In this document: piece after piece, positions 15,927 to 24,493 of the stretch
Numbering within the stretch: position 1 is the first letter of the stretch
How the letters are laid out: each line of letters opens with the position of its first letter
Source: Prosthecobacter sp.
Lineage (GTDB): Bacteria > Verrucomicrobiota > Verrucomicrobiia > Verrucomicrobiales > Verrucomicrobiaceae
Length of the DNA: 64,000 nucleotides
Assembly: GCA_019186985.1 (NCBI GenBank)
Contig: JABARQ010000017.1
Coordinates: 186,001 to 250,000 of the forward strand
Reading direction: 5' to 3'
Notes under the pieces: model-generated
Seen by the model: the letters and a program-made list of their open reading frames with translations, nothing else
What the model was told of the DNA's origin: nothing
Databases searched by the model: none
Translations under genes and position numbers: made by a program

Positions 15927-18875
15927 TTACAGGGTGCCAAGAAGCTGCTGGGCCTGCTTGAGCTCGGGAAGGTTCTGCATGTCCTGGCGCTTGGTCATTT
16001 CGATCAGCATGAGCTTGGCGGCCTCCTTGTCGGAGTTGGGCCGGTCGGGCAGCTCCTGGGGCCGGTTGAGCTTGATGAAGGCCCTGGCGCCCTGGATGTA
16101 GGCCTTGGCGAGGATGGGCTTCCATTTCTGGTGGGCGATGACGACGCGCTGGTAGAAGGAGATGGCCTCACCGGGCTTGTTCTGGTCGGTCAGCATCTCA
16201 CCCTGCATGAACAAGGCCTCCGCATGAGCCTCTCCACGCCACTCCTTGGTGTTGAGGATGTTTTCGTAGATCTTTTTGGCGTCGTCGAACTTCTTGAGCT
16301 TGTAGAGGGCCCTGGCCTCCCCGCGTGTTGCGTCAAGCAGGCGTGAGCTTCCGGCATAGTCCACCTGGGCCTTGCGGAAAAGTTCCAGCGACTTGTCGAA
16401 TTCATTCTTTTCGAAGGCGATCTCCGCCAGTCCAACAGCGGCCCCGTCTGCATACTCGGTGTCCTTGAAGAATTCGTTCAGGCGGTTGTAGCAGGCTGTG
16501 GCCTTGTCGAGGTCCCCCTTCTTACGGGCGTTGTCGCCGACCGTGGCAAGCAACATGGGGCTGAGGTCATCAGGCTTGGCGACCTCGATGATGATGGTGA
16601 ACAGCTTTTCCGCCTTTTCGGGTTCCCTCATGGTCTTGGCCAGCCAGGCTTTGGCGAAAAGAATGCGCATCTGGGCCGTGCCGTTCATGGCTGCCTCCGG
16701 GGGTGTCAGCAGTGTTTCCAGCTGTTTCTCCACCTCCTCGAAAGTGGCCGTGGGCGGCGGAGGTGGCGGGGCGGGGGCGGCTTCAGCGGGCTTGGCGGCA
16801 CCTTCGGCAGAGGGGGCGGGGGCCTGAGCGGGGGCTGCGGCTCGCGCACGTCTCTTGGGGGCCACCAGGCTGACCAGCTGCTGAATGAGGCCTTCGACCT
16901 GTTCGTTGGCTGGATTGGGGATCTTGGGCTTGATGGCCGTTGACAGAAGCTTGGTGGCCTCATCCTTCTTGTCCTCCTTGACCCTGGCGCGGGAGATCCA
17001 GAGGACGGCCTTGAGTTCCTGCTCCTCATTGTCCTTGTGGGTCTTGAGGTACTTTTCCCACATGTCTCCCAGCTCCTTCCACTTGTTCATGGATGCGTAC
17101 AGGTCCGTCGTCTGGTCCATGGCATAGCTCAAAACATCGTCTGATTTGGCCTTGTCCACGGCCAGGGCGAAGTTTTCCAGGGCCTTTTCATAGTCCTGCT
17201 TCTGGTTGTAGCCATCTCCCAGCAGGGCGTAAACCTGCCCGATGTTGGTGTCATTGGGCGCGTCCTTGACGATGGATTCAAGGTCGGCCATGGCGCCTTC
17301 GGTGTCCCTGGCCTGGAACTTGATGAAGGCGAGGCGGTAGCGGGCGTCGATCACATACTGTCCCTTCGGGTTTTCCTTGAGGTAGGCCTTGATGGACTTG
17401 GTGACATTGATGGAGTCGTTCTGATAGAAGTAGCTGAGGACCACCCGGTACATGGCGTCGTCCTTGTAGGCCGACTGGGGGAACTCGTTCACCAGGAGTT
17501 CGAAGGTGGTTCTGGCGTCGTCGAAGCGCTGCATTTCGAAAAGCACGTTGCCGCGCAGGAAGCGGAGGCGCTCCTTTTCGGCCTTGGGGAAGCCCTCCGC
17601 CTTGTTGAAGGCGTCAACGGCCTCCTGCATCTGGCCGTTTTCATAGGCAAGCATGCCAAACATTTCGGACACGGTGCCAAGGTCGGCGCCGTCCGGAAAC
17701 TCCTCGATGTATTTCTCGCAGAGCTTGCGGGCCGCGTTGACTCGCTTGAGCTGGGCGTTGGCGATGATCATGCCAAACATGCAGCGGTCTCGCTGGGGGA
17801 ATTCCTTGTAGTCCTTGACGATGACATCGAAGGCCAGCAGGGACTCCCAGAGGCGGGCCATTTCAAAGTAGCAGCGTCCCAGGCGGTAGTAGAGGGAGGC
17901 GTCATAGTCGGCACGCTTCTCAATCTCCTCCAGGAGGCTGTTGTTGGTCTTCAGCTTTTCCTCCAGCTCCTCCTTGGTGCCACGAATGGGGCCTTTGCCC
18001 GGAGTCTTGAGGCTTTGTTCGATCTTTGCGATCAGCTCCTTCTGGACGCGCGTGATCTCGCTCTTCTTGCGGACCAGCTGGTAGGCCCCCAGGGCTTCGC
18101 GGAAGCTCTTCTTTTCCAGCATCTGATCCCCAAGCTTGAGGTAGATGTTGTTCATCTGTGCAATGTTGTCGCCGCCGGAGGCGAAGCCCTTGACCTTGTC
18201 CATGAGCTCCCCGGCCTTGTCGAGTTCGCCCTTGGCGACATACAGGTCGGCGCACATCATGGCGGCCTGGATGCCTTCTGCACTGCGAGTGCCGTCGGTC
18301 AGCACGGAGTTCAGAATGGCGATGGCATCGTCGTTTTTACCCTGTTTCTTGAGGGCTTCGGCGACAAAGAGCCCCGCTTCGGCCTTCATGGCGGGGGCGC
18401 TGGAGACGAGGGCCTTGAGAATCTCGATGCCCTTGTCCGGCTCACCCTTGTTGATGTAGCTGCGGCCGAGGGCCATCTTCACCGGGTTGATGTACTCGCC
18501 GTCGGCGAAATTGGTCTGGTAGGCTTCCAGCGCCGTGATGGCGTTTGGGTAGTCATTCAGGTTGAAGTAGGAGGCCCCCTTGACGAACAGCACCTGGGGG
18601 AAGGGCTTGCCGCTGAGGTTCTTCTCCACTTCGGTGATTTTGGACAAGGCTTCCTGATACTTGCCTTCCTGGAACAAGCCCAGGGCCGCGTTCATCAGGG
18701 CTTCGGTTTCCTGCTGGATGTTGAGGGCACCGCCTGCGGCGGGAGCCGCAGGAGCGCCTGGGGCGGCGGGTGCGCCTGGAGCAGCGGGTGCGCCCGGGGC
18801 GGCGGGAGGGGCCTGGCCCAGCACCAGGGAAGTCCCGGAAGCCAGAATCAATGCAGCACAGAAGGAATATCGCAT
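15927..18875 (-). CDS. Large secreted TPR-repeat protein with Ala-Pro-Gly linker
   Basis: A 982-residue exported protein, mostly tetratricopeptide-type repeats (GLFQEGKYQEALSKITEVE, YYRLGRCYFEMARLWESL, ALLGDGYNQKQDYEKALENF and many more). Just after the signal peptide lies a low-complexity stretch of repeated APGAPA units (about residues 22-46). A second proline/alanine-rich linker sits near residue 700. The start chosen is the ATG at 18875, which makes a clean signal sequence (MRYSFCAALILASG); an ATG three codons earlier is equally possible, and the frame beyond it is non-conserved. It is the first gene of the TPR-TPR-exbB-exbD-exbD run and is probably the periplasmic scaffold of that system. 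Confidence 0.8.
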   Translation of the reverse strand: MRYSFCAALILASGTSLVLGQAPPAAPGAPAAPGAPAAPGAPAAPAAGGALNIQQETEALMNAALGLFQEGKYQEALSKITEVEKNLSGKPFPQVLFVKGASYFNLNDYPNAITALEAYQTNFADGEYINPVKMALGRSYINKGEPDKGIEILKALVSSAPAMKAEAGLFVAEALKKQGKNDDAIAILNSVLTDGTRSAEGIQAAMMCADLYVAKGELDKAGELMDKVKGFASGGDNIAQMNNIYLKLGDQMLEKKSFREALGAYQLVRKKSEITRVQKELIAKIEQSLKTPGKGPIRGTKEELEEKLKTNNSLLEEIEKRADYDASLYYRLGRCYFEMARLWESLLAFDVIVKDYKEFPQRDRCMFGMIIANAQLKRVNAARKLCEKYIEEFPDGADLGTVSEMFGMLAYENGQMQEAVDAFNKAEGFPKAEKERLRFLRGNVLFEMQRFDDARTTFELLVNEFPQSAYKDDAMYRVVLSYFYQNDSINVTKSIKAYLKENPKGQYVIDARYRLAFIKFQARDTEGAMADLESIVKDAPNDTNIGQVYALLGDGYNQKQDYEKALENFALAVDKAKSDDVLSYAMDQTTDLYASMNKWKELGDMWEKYLKTHKDNEEQELKAVLWISRARVKEDKKDEATKLLSTAIKPKIPNPANEQVEGLIQQLVSLVAPKRRARAAAPAQAPAPSAEGAAKPAEAAPAPPPPPPTATFEEVEKQLETLLTPPEAAMNGTAQMRILFAKAWLAKTMREPEKAEKLFTIIIEVAKPDDLSPMLLATVGDNARKKGDLDKATACYNRLNEFFKDTEYADGAAVGLAEIAFEKNEFDKSLELFRKAQVDYAGSSRLLDATRGEARALYKLKKFDDAKKIYENILNTKEWRGEAHAEALFMQGEMLTDQNKPGEAISFYQRVVIAHQKWKPILAKAYIQGARAFIKLNRPQELPDRPNSDKEAAKLMLIEMTKRQDMQNLPELKQAQQLLGTL

Positions 18876-19024
18876 GACAAACATGAGGGGGTGAAACGCA
18901 ACCGTTCCCGGGAAGGGGTTATGAAAAAAACGCCCACATCGCCAGAGGTGGTGAACATCTTTTGATCGATTGAAAGGTCTTTGGGGATGAAAAGCGCACG
19001 GCTTTTTTGTTGAAATGAGCGACG

Positions 19025-19052
19025 AGCCTAGCAGGCGGGCTTTTTTTGTCAC
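19025..19052 (-). promoter_or_regulatory. Possible sigma-70-type promoter for the TPR/exb operon
   Basis: On the minus strand GTGACA (19052-19047) and TAGGCT (19030-19025) are spaced 16 bases apart, about 150 bases upstream of the large TPR gene start. The match to consensus is moderate, and nothing else supports it. Confidence 0.35.
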
Positions 19053-19154
19053 CAACGAATCCATTTCAGAAATGAATTATTGTGAGGGTTTCCTTTCGCG
19101 GCGGTTGAAATTTTTCTCGCCATTTTTCAGGCTGGCGAGTCTAATCAAATTGCT

Positions 19155-19174
19155 CCGGGAATAATTGTTCCCGG
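19155..19174. repeat. Palindrome upstream of pseudopilin gene
   Basis: CCGGGAA, six-base centre, TTCCCGG: a perfect 7-bp inverted repeat 45 bases before the pseudopilin start, between two divergent genes. It has no T tract, so an operator is more likely than a terminator. Confidence 0.45.
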
Positions 19175-19218
19175 CGGCATGAAATAACATCATAAACCCA
19201 ACCCTAAAACGCACTACT

Positions 19219-20121
19219 ATGAAACGAGCACTCCAACGAGGTTTCACCCTCATTGAACTCCTGGTGGTGATCACCATCATCGCGATTCTCGCGAGCCTGG
19301 CGGTCCCCACTTTCAACGTCATCCAGGACATGGCAAACCAGACGTCCACGACCAACAACTGCCGTCAGATCATCATGGCGATGAAAATCTTCGCCAATGA
19401 CAACAACTCGATCTACCCGGACACCTACAACAATCCGCAGACGGGCGGCCCTGCCATCACGGCAAACGACGCCTTCCGCGTGCTGATCCAGGAGGACATC
19501 ATCCAGGATGAGCGCATCTTCGGGGCCAAGGCCTCCAAGTTTGTTCCCGATGGCAACATTGGAACATCGCCGTCCTTCGACCAGGCCCTGCAGGCGGGTG
19601 AAAACCACTGGGCGCTGACCCAGGGGCAGACCACCTCCAGCAACGGCATCATGCCCCTGGTTTATGAAAACCCGCTCGCCCCGAGCTGGCCTCCGCAGTG
19701 GAACTGCGACGCAGCCGGACAGCCCAAGGAAGGCCGCGCCTGGCGTGGCGGCAAGATCATCATCGGCCGCAACGACAACTCGGTGCAGGTGGAGCAGCTT
19801 GCCACGAAAAAAGGTCCTGCCGTGGGTCCCAAGGCGATGGCTGGTGGCTATGACATCTTCACCATGGCCAGCCAGAACATGCCGCAGCAGGTGCTGCAGA
19901 TCCTGAGCACGGGCATGCAGTCTGGACTCATGGGAGACCCCAGCATGACGGCCCCAGGCGGACTCCCTGGCGGTGTTCCTGGCCTTCCGGGCGCTCCTGG
20001 GGGAGTTCCAGGCCTGCCCGGCGCCCCTGGTGGACTGCCCGGCGCACCTGGTGGACTGCCTGCCGCCCCTGGTGGACTGCCGTCCCTTCCCGGTGCTCCG
20101 GCAGCCGCCCCAGGCAAATGA
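19219..20121 (+). CDS. Type II/IV pseudopilin with collagen-like C-terminal tail
   Basis: A 300-residue protein with a class III (prepilin) signal: RG|FTLIELLVVITIIAILASL, including the glutamate at mature position 5. It is therefore processed by prepilin peptidase and assembled by a type II secretion or type IV pilus-like machine. The middle part (residues 45-230) resembles the DUF1559-type or GspG-like globular domains common in PVC bacteria. The last ~65 residues are a run of Pro-Gly repeats (GLPGAPGG, VPGLPGAPGG and similar), in imperfect Gly-X-Y phase with some four-residue steps. No assembly genes are nearby. It is followed by a strong terminator, so it is monocistronic. Confidence 0.88.
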   Translation: MKRALQRGFTLIELLVVITIIAILASLAVPTFNVIQDMANQTSTTNNCRQIIMAMKIFANDNNSIYPDTYNNPQTGGPAITANDAFRVLIQEDIIQDERIFGAKASKFVPDGNIGTSPSFDQALQAGENHWALTQGQTTSSNGIMPLVYENPLAPSWPPQWNCDAAGQPKEGRAWRGGKIIIGRNDNSVQVEQLATKKGPAVGPKAMAGGYDIFTMASQNMPQQVLQILSTGMQSGLMGDPSMTAPGGLPGGVPGLPGAPGGVPGLPGAPGGLPGAPGGLPAAPGGLPSLPGAPAAAPGK

Positions 20122-20151
20122 TTGTTGGATGGACGAATGATTCAAAGGTCA

Positions 20152-20186
20152 GGCGTCGCCGGTTTCCGGCGGCGCCTTTCTTCTTT
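20152..20186 (+). terminator. Terminator of the pseudopilin gene
   Basis: GGCGTCGCCGG, a TTT loop, CCGGCGGCGCC, then TTTCTTCTTT. It lies 31 bases after the stop. Confidence 0.85.
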
Positions 20187-20253
20187 GGGGGCATTCCCGC
20201 TGTTGTGGTTGCAATCAAGCGGAAAAAGTCTCGATTCCATTGTGAAAAACCCC

Positions 20254-20281
20254 TTGCCAAAGCGGGCTTTCGTGGAATCAT
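20254..20281 (+). promoter_or_regulatory. Possible promoter for rpsO
   Basis: TTGCCA at 20254-20259 and AATCAT at 20276-20281 with a 16-base spacer. This would leave a leader of about 70 bases before rpsO. Moderate consensus match only. Confidence 0.35.
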
Positions 20282-20354
20282 CGCGGCCCTTCAAATTCCC
20301 ACTTGAAACCACACGCCTGACAAGTAGTCCGGCATTCTCCCAGATCAACCCACC

Positions 20355-20612
20355 ATGAGCGAAGTCGCAACCGCCCCCGCCAGTTTCAAACTGCACGACA
20401 AAGACACCGGCAGCGCCGATGTCCAGGTCGCCATCCTGACGGAGCGTATCAATCACATCACCGGCCACCTTGAGAATAATGCCAAGGATCACAGCTCCCG
20501 CCGTGGTCTCCTGAAGCTTGTCGCCCGCCGCCGCAAGCTGCTCGATTATCTCAAGCTGACAGCAGTTGATCGCTACCAGAAGGCGATCAAGACCCTCGGC
20601 CTCCGCCGTTAA
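20355..20612 (+). CDS. rpsO: 30S ribosomal protein S15
   Basis: S15 binds the central domain of 16S rRNA early in 30S assembly. The 85 residues match the family along their length: [29 protein letters not shown], the [21 protein letters not shown] core, and the end [12 protein letters not shown]. The start at 20355 follows CCCACC with no Shine-Dalgarno. The rpsO-pnp gene order is the one conserved across many bacteria. A hairpin terminator lies directly after it, so pnp is transcribed partly by read-through or from its own promoter. Confidence 0.98.
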   Translation: MSEVATAPASFKLHDKDTGSADVQVAILTERINHITGHLENNAKDHSSRRGLLKLVARRRKLLDYLKLTAVDRYQKAIKTLGLRR

Positions 20613-20628
20613 TCCAGTTTTCCCGTTG

Positions 20629-20664
20629 AAAAGGGGTGATGCCGTCGGGCATCGCCCCTTTTCG
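20629..20664 (+). terminator. Terminator after rpsO
   Basis: AAGGGGTGATGCC, a three-base loop, and GGCATCGCCCCTT with one G-T pair, then TTCG. It lies 17 bases past the rpsO stop. The T tract is short, so it may act as an attenuator before pnp. Confidence 0.75.
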
Positions 20665-20841
20665 CATGGCAGCATGAAACTACAGGTGCCTGGCCCTGAG
20701 TTTCCGAGCCGTCCTGCCTGCGCCTGAATCCATCAGAGCTCCTGGGCGGACCCGAAGGTGCCTTCCTCCGCCTTCCCTCGCTCCTTGCCGCCCCCCGGCA
20801 CACTTCCCCCTAAAACAACACAAACCCAAACACAAGCCACC

Positions 20842-22986
20842 ATGGCCATCCATAAAGTCAGCGTTCCCTGCGGTTCAGGGAACATCGAAATCGAAACCGG
20901 CAAGCTCGCCCATCTGGCGGACGGTGCCGTCACTGTTCGCCTCGGCGACACCATTGTCATCGTCACCGCCGTCTCCGCCACGAAGGTGAAGGACGGGCAG
21001 GACTTCTTCCCCCTCACCGTCGAGTACAAGGAGAAGGCCTCCGCCGCCGGCCGCTTCCCCGGCGGTTACTTCAAGCGCGAAGGCCGTCCGACCGAGAAGG
21101 AAATCCTCACCGCCCGCATGACTGACCGTCCTCTGCGGCCGCTGTTCCCGAAGGGCTACTTCTACGACACCCAGGTCATTTCCATCCTGCTCAGCGCGGA
21201 CGGCCAGAATGACTCTGACATCCTCTCCATCAACGGTGCCTCCGCCGCCCTTTGCATTTCCGACATCCCGTTCGCCGGGCCGATCGGCGCCGTGCGCGTG
21301 GGCCGCGTGAACGGCCGGTTTGTCATCAATCCGACTCACAGCGACCGTGAAGTGAGCGACCTCGACCTCGTGTATGTTGGCAACAAGACAGACGTCATCA
21401 TGATCGAAGGCGCCGCCAACGAACTTCCCGAAGCTGACTTCGTCGCCGCCCTGCGTTTCGCCCAGGAGAACATCGTCGGCATCGTCAAGGCCCAGGAGGA
21501 GCTCGCCTCCCTCTGTGGCAAGCCGAAGCGCGTTGTTCCCCTCATGCTGGTAAAGGACGAGCTGCTCGAGATCGCCTACCAGATCGCCGGGGACCGCATC
21601 GAAGGCGCCCTTTACCAGCCCAGCAAGGTTGCCCGTGGCAAGGCCGTCGGCGCTCTCAAGGACGAGGTTGAGGCCGCCATCAAGGCCAAGTATCCTGAAG
21701 CCACCGGCTTTGAGATCAGCCAGGCATTTGATTATCTTCAGAAGAAGGCCTTCCGCATCTCCATCCTGGACAAGCTGAATCGTTGTGACGGCCGTGGCAT
21801 CGACCAGATCCGTCCGCTTTCCGGCGAGGCTGGCGTGCTGCCCCGCACCCATGGCTCCGCCATCTTCGCCCGCGGCGAAACCCAGGCCCTGGCCATCGCC
21901 ACGCTGGCTCCGGCTGACGAAGCCCAGGAGATGGACACCTATGCAGGCGGTCCTGATTCGAAGCGCTTCATCCTTCATTACAACTTCCCGCCGTTCTCCG
22001 TCGGTGAAACCGGTCGTTTTGGCGGCCAGAACCGTCGTGAAATCGGTCATGGGGCCCTGGCTGAACGCTCCATTGAGCCGGTGATCCCCGCCAAGGAAAA
22101 GTTCCCGTATGCCATTCGCGTCAGCAGCGAGGTCATGAGCTCCAACGGCTCCACCTCCATGGCCTCCGTGTGTTCGGGCGTCATGGCGCTCATGGACGCT
22201 GGCGTTCCCCTGAAGCGTCCGGTGGCCGGCATCTCCGTCGGTCTTGTCACCGAGTTCGATTCGGCCGACCAGATGAAGCGCTATCTCACGATGGTGGACA
22301 TCCTGGGTTCCGAGGACCACTTCGGCGACATGGACTTCAAGCTTTGCGGCACCACGGAAGGCGTCACCGGCTATCAGCTGGATCTGAAGCTTCCCGGCAT
22401 CCCCCTGAGCATCCTGGAAGAGGCCATCGTCAAGGCCAAGAGCGCCCGCGGTGAGATCCTCTCGGCCATGGCCCAGGCCATCGCGGAAGTGCAGCCTCTC
22501 AGCCCGCATGCTCCGCGCATCGAAGTGCTCAAGATCAATCCCGACAAGATTGGCGAGCTCATCGGACCTGGAGGCAAGAACATCAAGGGCATCCAGGCCG
22601 AGTCCGGAGCCGAGATCAGCATCGAGGACGACGGCACCGTTTACATTTATGCCACCCGCAAGGAAGGCATGGAGCGTGCGGTCGAAATGGTCAGCTCCGT
22701 CTCCGCCGAGGTGGAGGTGGGCAAGATCTACACGGGCAAGGTGGTCAGCACGACCAACTTTGGAGCCTTCATGCGCCTGTTTGGCAACAAGGACGGCCTC
22801 ATCCACATCAGCGAGCTCGCCGACTTCCGCGTCAACAAGACCGAGGATGTCGTCAAGGTGGGCGACATCGTCACCGCCAAGTGCATCGGCATTGACGACA
22901 AGGGCAAGGTGAAGATGAGCCGCAAGGCCGCCATGAAGGAGAAGGACGAGGCCGCGAAGGCCGCCGCCGAAGCTCCCGCCGACTGA
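20842..22986 (+). CDS. pnp: Polyribonucleotide nucleotidyltransferase (PNPase)
   Basis: Phosphorolytic 3'-5' exoribonuclease of the RNA degradation machinery, 714 residues, which is normal length. It contains two RNase PH-like domains (about 10-235 and 310-540, with FFPLTVEYKEKASAAGRFPGGYFKREGR and RGETQALAIATLA), then a KH domain (IGELIGPGGKNIKGIQ, about 560-620) and an S1 domain (GKVVSTTNFGAFMRLFG, about 630-700). The start at 20842 (MAIHKVSVPCGSG) was preferred; an in-frame extension to 20758 is proline-rich and non-conserved. No Shine-Dalgarno is seen (GCCACC before ATG). The antisense strand has a long open frame, which is a composition artefact. Confidence 0.98.
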   Translation: MAIHKVSVPCGSGNIEIETGKLAHLADGAVTVRLGDTIVIVTAVSATKVKDGQDFFPLTVEYKEKASAAGRFPGGYFKREGRPTEKEILTARMTDRPLRPLFPKGYFYDTQVISILLSADGQNDSDILSINGASAALCISDIPFAGPIGAVRVGRVNGRFVINPTHSDREVSDLDLVYVGNKTDVIMIEGAANELPEADFVAALRFAQENIVGIVKAQEELASLCGKPKRVVPLMLVKDELLEIAYQIAGDRIEGALYQPSKVARGKAVGALKDEVEAAIKAKYPEATGFEISQAFDYLQKKAFRISILDKLNRCDGRGIDQIRPLSGEAGVLPRTHGSAIFARGETQALAIATLAPADEAQEMDTYAGGPDSKRFILHYNFPPFSVGETGRFGGQNRREIGHGALAERSIEPVIPAKEKFPYAIRVSSEVMSSNGSTSMASVCSGVMALMDAGVPLKRPVAGISVGLVTEFDSADQMKRYLTMVDILGSEDHFGDMDFKLCGTTEGVTGYQLDLKLPGIPLSILEEAIVKAKSARGEILSAMAQAIAEVQPLSPHAPRIEVLKINPDKIGELIGPGGKNIKGIQAESGAEISIEDDGTVYIYATRKEGMERAVEMVSSVSAEVEVGKIYTGKVVSTTNFGAFMRLFGNKDGLIHISELADFRVNKTEDVVKVGDIVTAKCIGIDDKGKVKMSRKAAMKEKDEAAKAAAEAPAD

Positions 22987-23016
22987 TCAGGTTCGGATTC
23001 AGCCGTTCACAGAGTC

Positions 23017-23053
23017 AAGGCCGCCGGTCTCCCCGGCGGCCTTTTCTTTTTTC
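23017..23053 (+). terminator. Terminator after pnp
   Basis: GGCCGCCGG, a short loop, CCGGCGGCC, then TTTTCTTTTTT, 33 bases after the pnp stop. Confidence 0.92.
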
Positions 23054-23114
23054 CGTGCGGCCTTCTCCGGCTGCCTCATCATGGCGACGTCAGTTTAACC
23101 GAATCACAACTGCC

Positions 23115-23576
23115 ATGGCCAGTGTTCCAGGACTCCGTAGCTGCTACTGCAAAGTGGGGCGCCTCATCTACTTCGGGCGCATGCTCGACAAGATCCGCCT
23201 TCATGAGGCCGGCCTGCTGCCGGCTGAGTATGTGCCGCAGCTTGGCGATGCGCAGTTTTACACTCTGGACGGACGTTGCTGCCGTTTTCTGGGAGTGTCC
23301 TATGAAGATGTCCGCATTCGTGTGCTGCAGGGCGGGGCGGATGAAGAAGTGCTTGCCTGGGCCCACGCTTCCGGAACCCCTCGCACGGACGAGGAGTGTC
23401 ATGTCTGGAACCGCTTCATCGCCAAGCTTGGGTGGCGGGATGAACGTTCTAACGTGCTGCCGGGAAGGGTGGCCGAAAGCGGTCTTGTCGGCCTGCCCAT
23501 CGAGACCCTGATCGACCACATTGAATATGATGAAGGCCGTGATCCGGTGGCGGAGCGTGCCTGGGAGCGCATCTGA
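23115..23576 (+). CDS. DUF5069 family protein
   Basis: A 153-residue soluble protein. It has the DUF5069 signature: YFGRMLDKIRLHEAGLLPAEY near the N-terminus, then CCRFLGVSYEDVR and GGADEEVLAWA. The function of this family is not known. The ATG at 23115 was chosen because the preceding in-frame codons (from 23055) overlap the pnp terminator. It stands alone, facing the convergent SnoaL-like gene. Confidence 0.8.
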   Translation: MASVPGLRSCYCKVGRLIYFGRMLDKIRLHEAGLLPAEYVPQLGDAQFYTLDGRCCRFLGVSYEDVRIRVLQGGADEEVLAWAHASGTPRTDEECHVWNRFIAKLGWRDERSNVLPGRVAESGLVGLPIETLIDHIEYDEGRDPVAERAWERI

Positions 23577-23605
23577 CCGGACCGCTCATGCCTGATCCAG
23601 GCCTG

Positions 23606-23968
23606 TCAGGAGGCTTCCGAGTAATGTGCTGACACGCGGCGCACAAGGCCGTCATCGTCCAGCTCCATGAACTCGGCAGCCTGCAGGCCGTTGACGCTCT
23701 GATACTCCAGCACGCAGCTGCGGACACCGGACAGGACCCGGATGAGCTTGAAATGTAGATTTGGATAGGCCGCCAGCCCTCTGGCGAAGTAATCACCCAG
23801 ATCCTTCCGTCCCCGGACGGTGCCGTCCGTGCGGTTGGTCAGGCGGGATATGAAGGGGGAGGTGAACTCGACGTCCTCATGGTAGTGTTTCAGGATCAGA
23901 TCCAGGTTGTGGGTGTTCCAGGCGTGGATCCATTCGCGGGCCAGATCGTGATGGTTGATGCCGTTCAT
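23606..23968 (-). CDS. SnoaL/NTF2-like small protein
   Basis: A 120-residue protein with an NTF2-like cone fold: REWIHAWNTHNLDLILKHYHEDVEFTSP is a typical SnoaL-like polyketide-cyclase/isomerase-type opening, followed by GRKDLGDYFARGLAAYPNLHF and a C-terminal sheet ending VRRVSAHYSEAS. The substrate is unknown; such proteins are often small-molecule isomerases or binding proteins. The start at 23968 overlaps the stop of the upstream cupin gene (ATGA), which decides against longer in-frame starts. Confidence 0.78.
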   Translation of the reverse strand: MNGINHHDLAREWIHAWNTHNLDLILKHYHEDVEFTSPFISRLTNRTDGTVRGRKDLGDYFARGLAAYPNLHFKLIRVLSGVRSCVLEYQSVNGLQAAEFMELDDDGLVRRVSAHYSEAS

Positions 23969-24441
23969 GAGCTGTGGGAGCTTGTGGAAGGAGGCCATTG
24001 GACGCCTTCGAGTTCGTCGGGAAGCTGAGTTGGGTCCACGGGATAGATTTTCGACAGATCGGGCCTGGTCGCCGCCGTGGGCAGAAGTTCCAGTTCCTCC
24101 GGGGCGCCGATGATGAGCCAAAGCACATCCTCCCTGGTGTCGTTGAAGACCTGTCGCAGCTGATCTGGCCCCACCAGCACTCCGCCGTACCTGGGCACGG
24201 TGAGGGTTTGTGTGCCGACGCGCATCCGCCCCGTGCCTTCGAGCACGAAATAAAACTCCTCGGCACATAGATGCCTGTGCAGCGTGTTGGCGCTTGCTGG
24301 TGGCAGGCGCCAGAGCCTTGCGCCCAGGTTTTTGCTTCCCGTGCGCTCCAGGTAGTCTGCGTTCGGAATCTGCATCAGGCTTGATGGACGCCATTGCAGG
24401 TCGTCAGGTGTGATGAGGTGGAATCCTTGAACGGGCTTCAT
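23965..24441 (-). CDS. Cupin-domain protein
   Basis: A 158-residue single cupin. Metal-site pattern: LHRHLCAEEFYFVLEGTGRMRVG (motif 1, with two histidines and a glutamate), then a second motif around PRYGGVLVGPDQLRQVFN in which the usual histidine is replaced by glutamine, so metal binding may be weakened. The start at 24441 (MKPVQGFHLIT) was chosen, because the upstream extension overlaps rlmN in another frame and is low in quality. It is translationally coupled to the SnoaL-like gene. Role unknown; the pair may act on one small substrate. Confidence 0.78.
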   Translation of the reverse strand: MKPVQGFHLITPDDLQWRPSSLMQIPNADYLERTGSKNLGARLWRLPPASANTLHRHLCAEEFYFVLEGTGRMRVGTQTLTVPRYGGVLVGPDQLRQVFNDTREDVLWLIIGAPEELELLPTAATRPDLSKIYPVDPTQLPDELEGVQWPPSTSSHSS

Positions 24442-24493
24442 GAGGAGGCGTCCAGCATGTCCGGCATGTACGCCGGTGCAACCTGCTGCATTT

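Noticed and set aside
20875..22806. Minus-strand open frame of 643 codons antisense to pnp
   Set aside because: pnp is unmistakable on the plus strand; the antisense frame has no recognisable domain.
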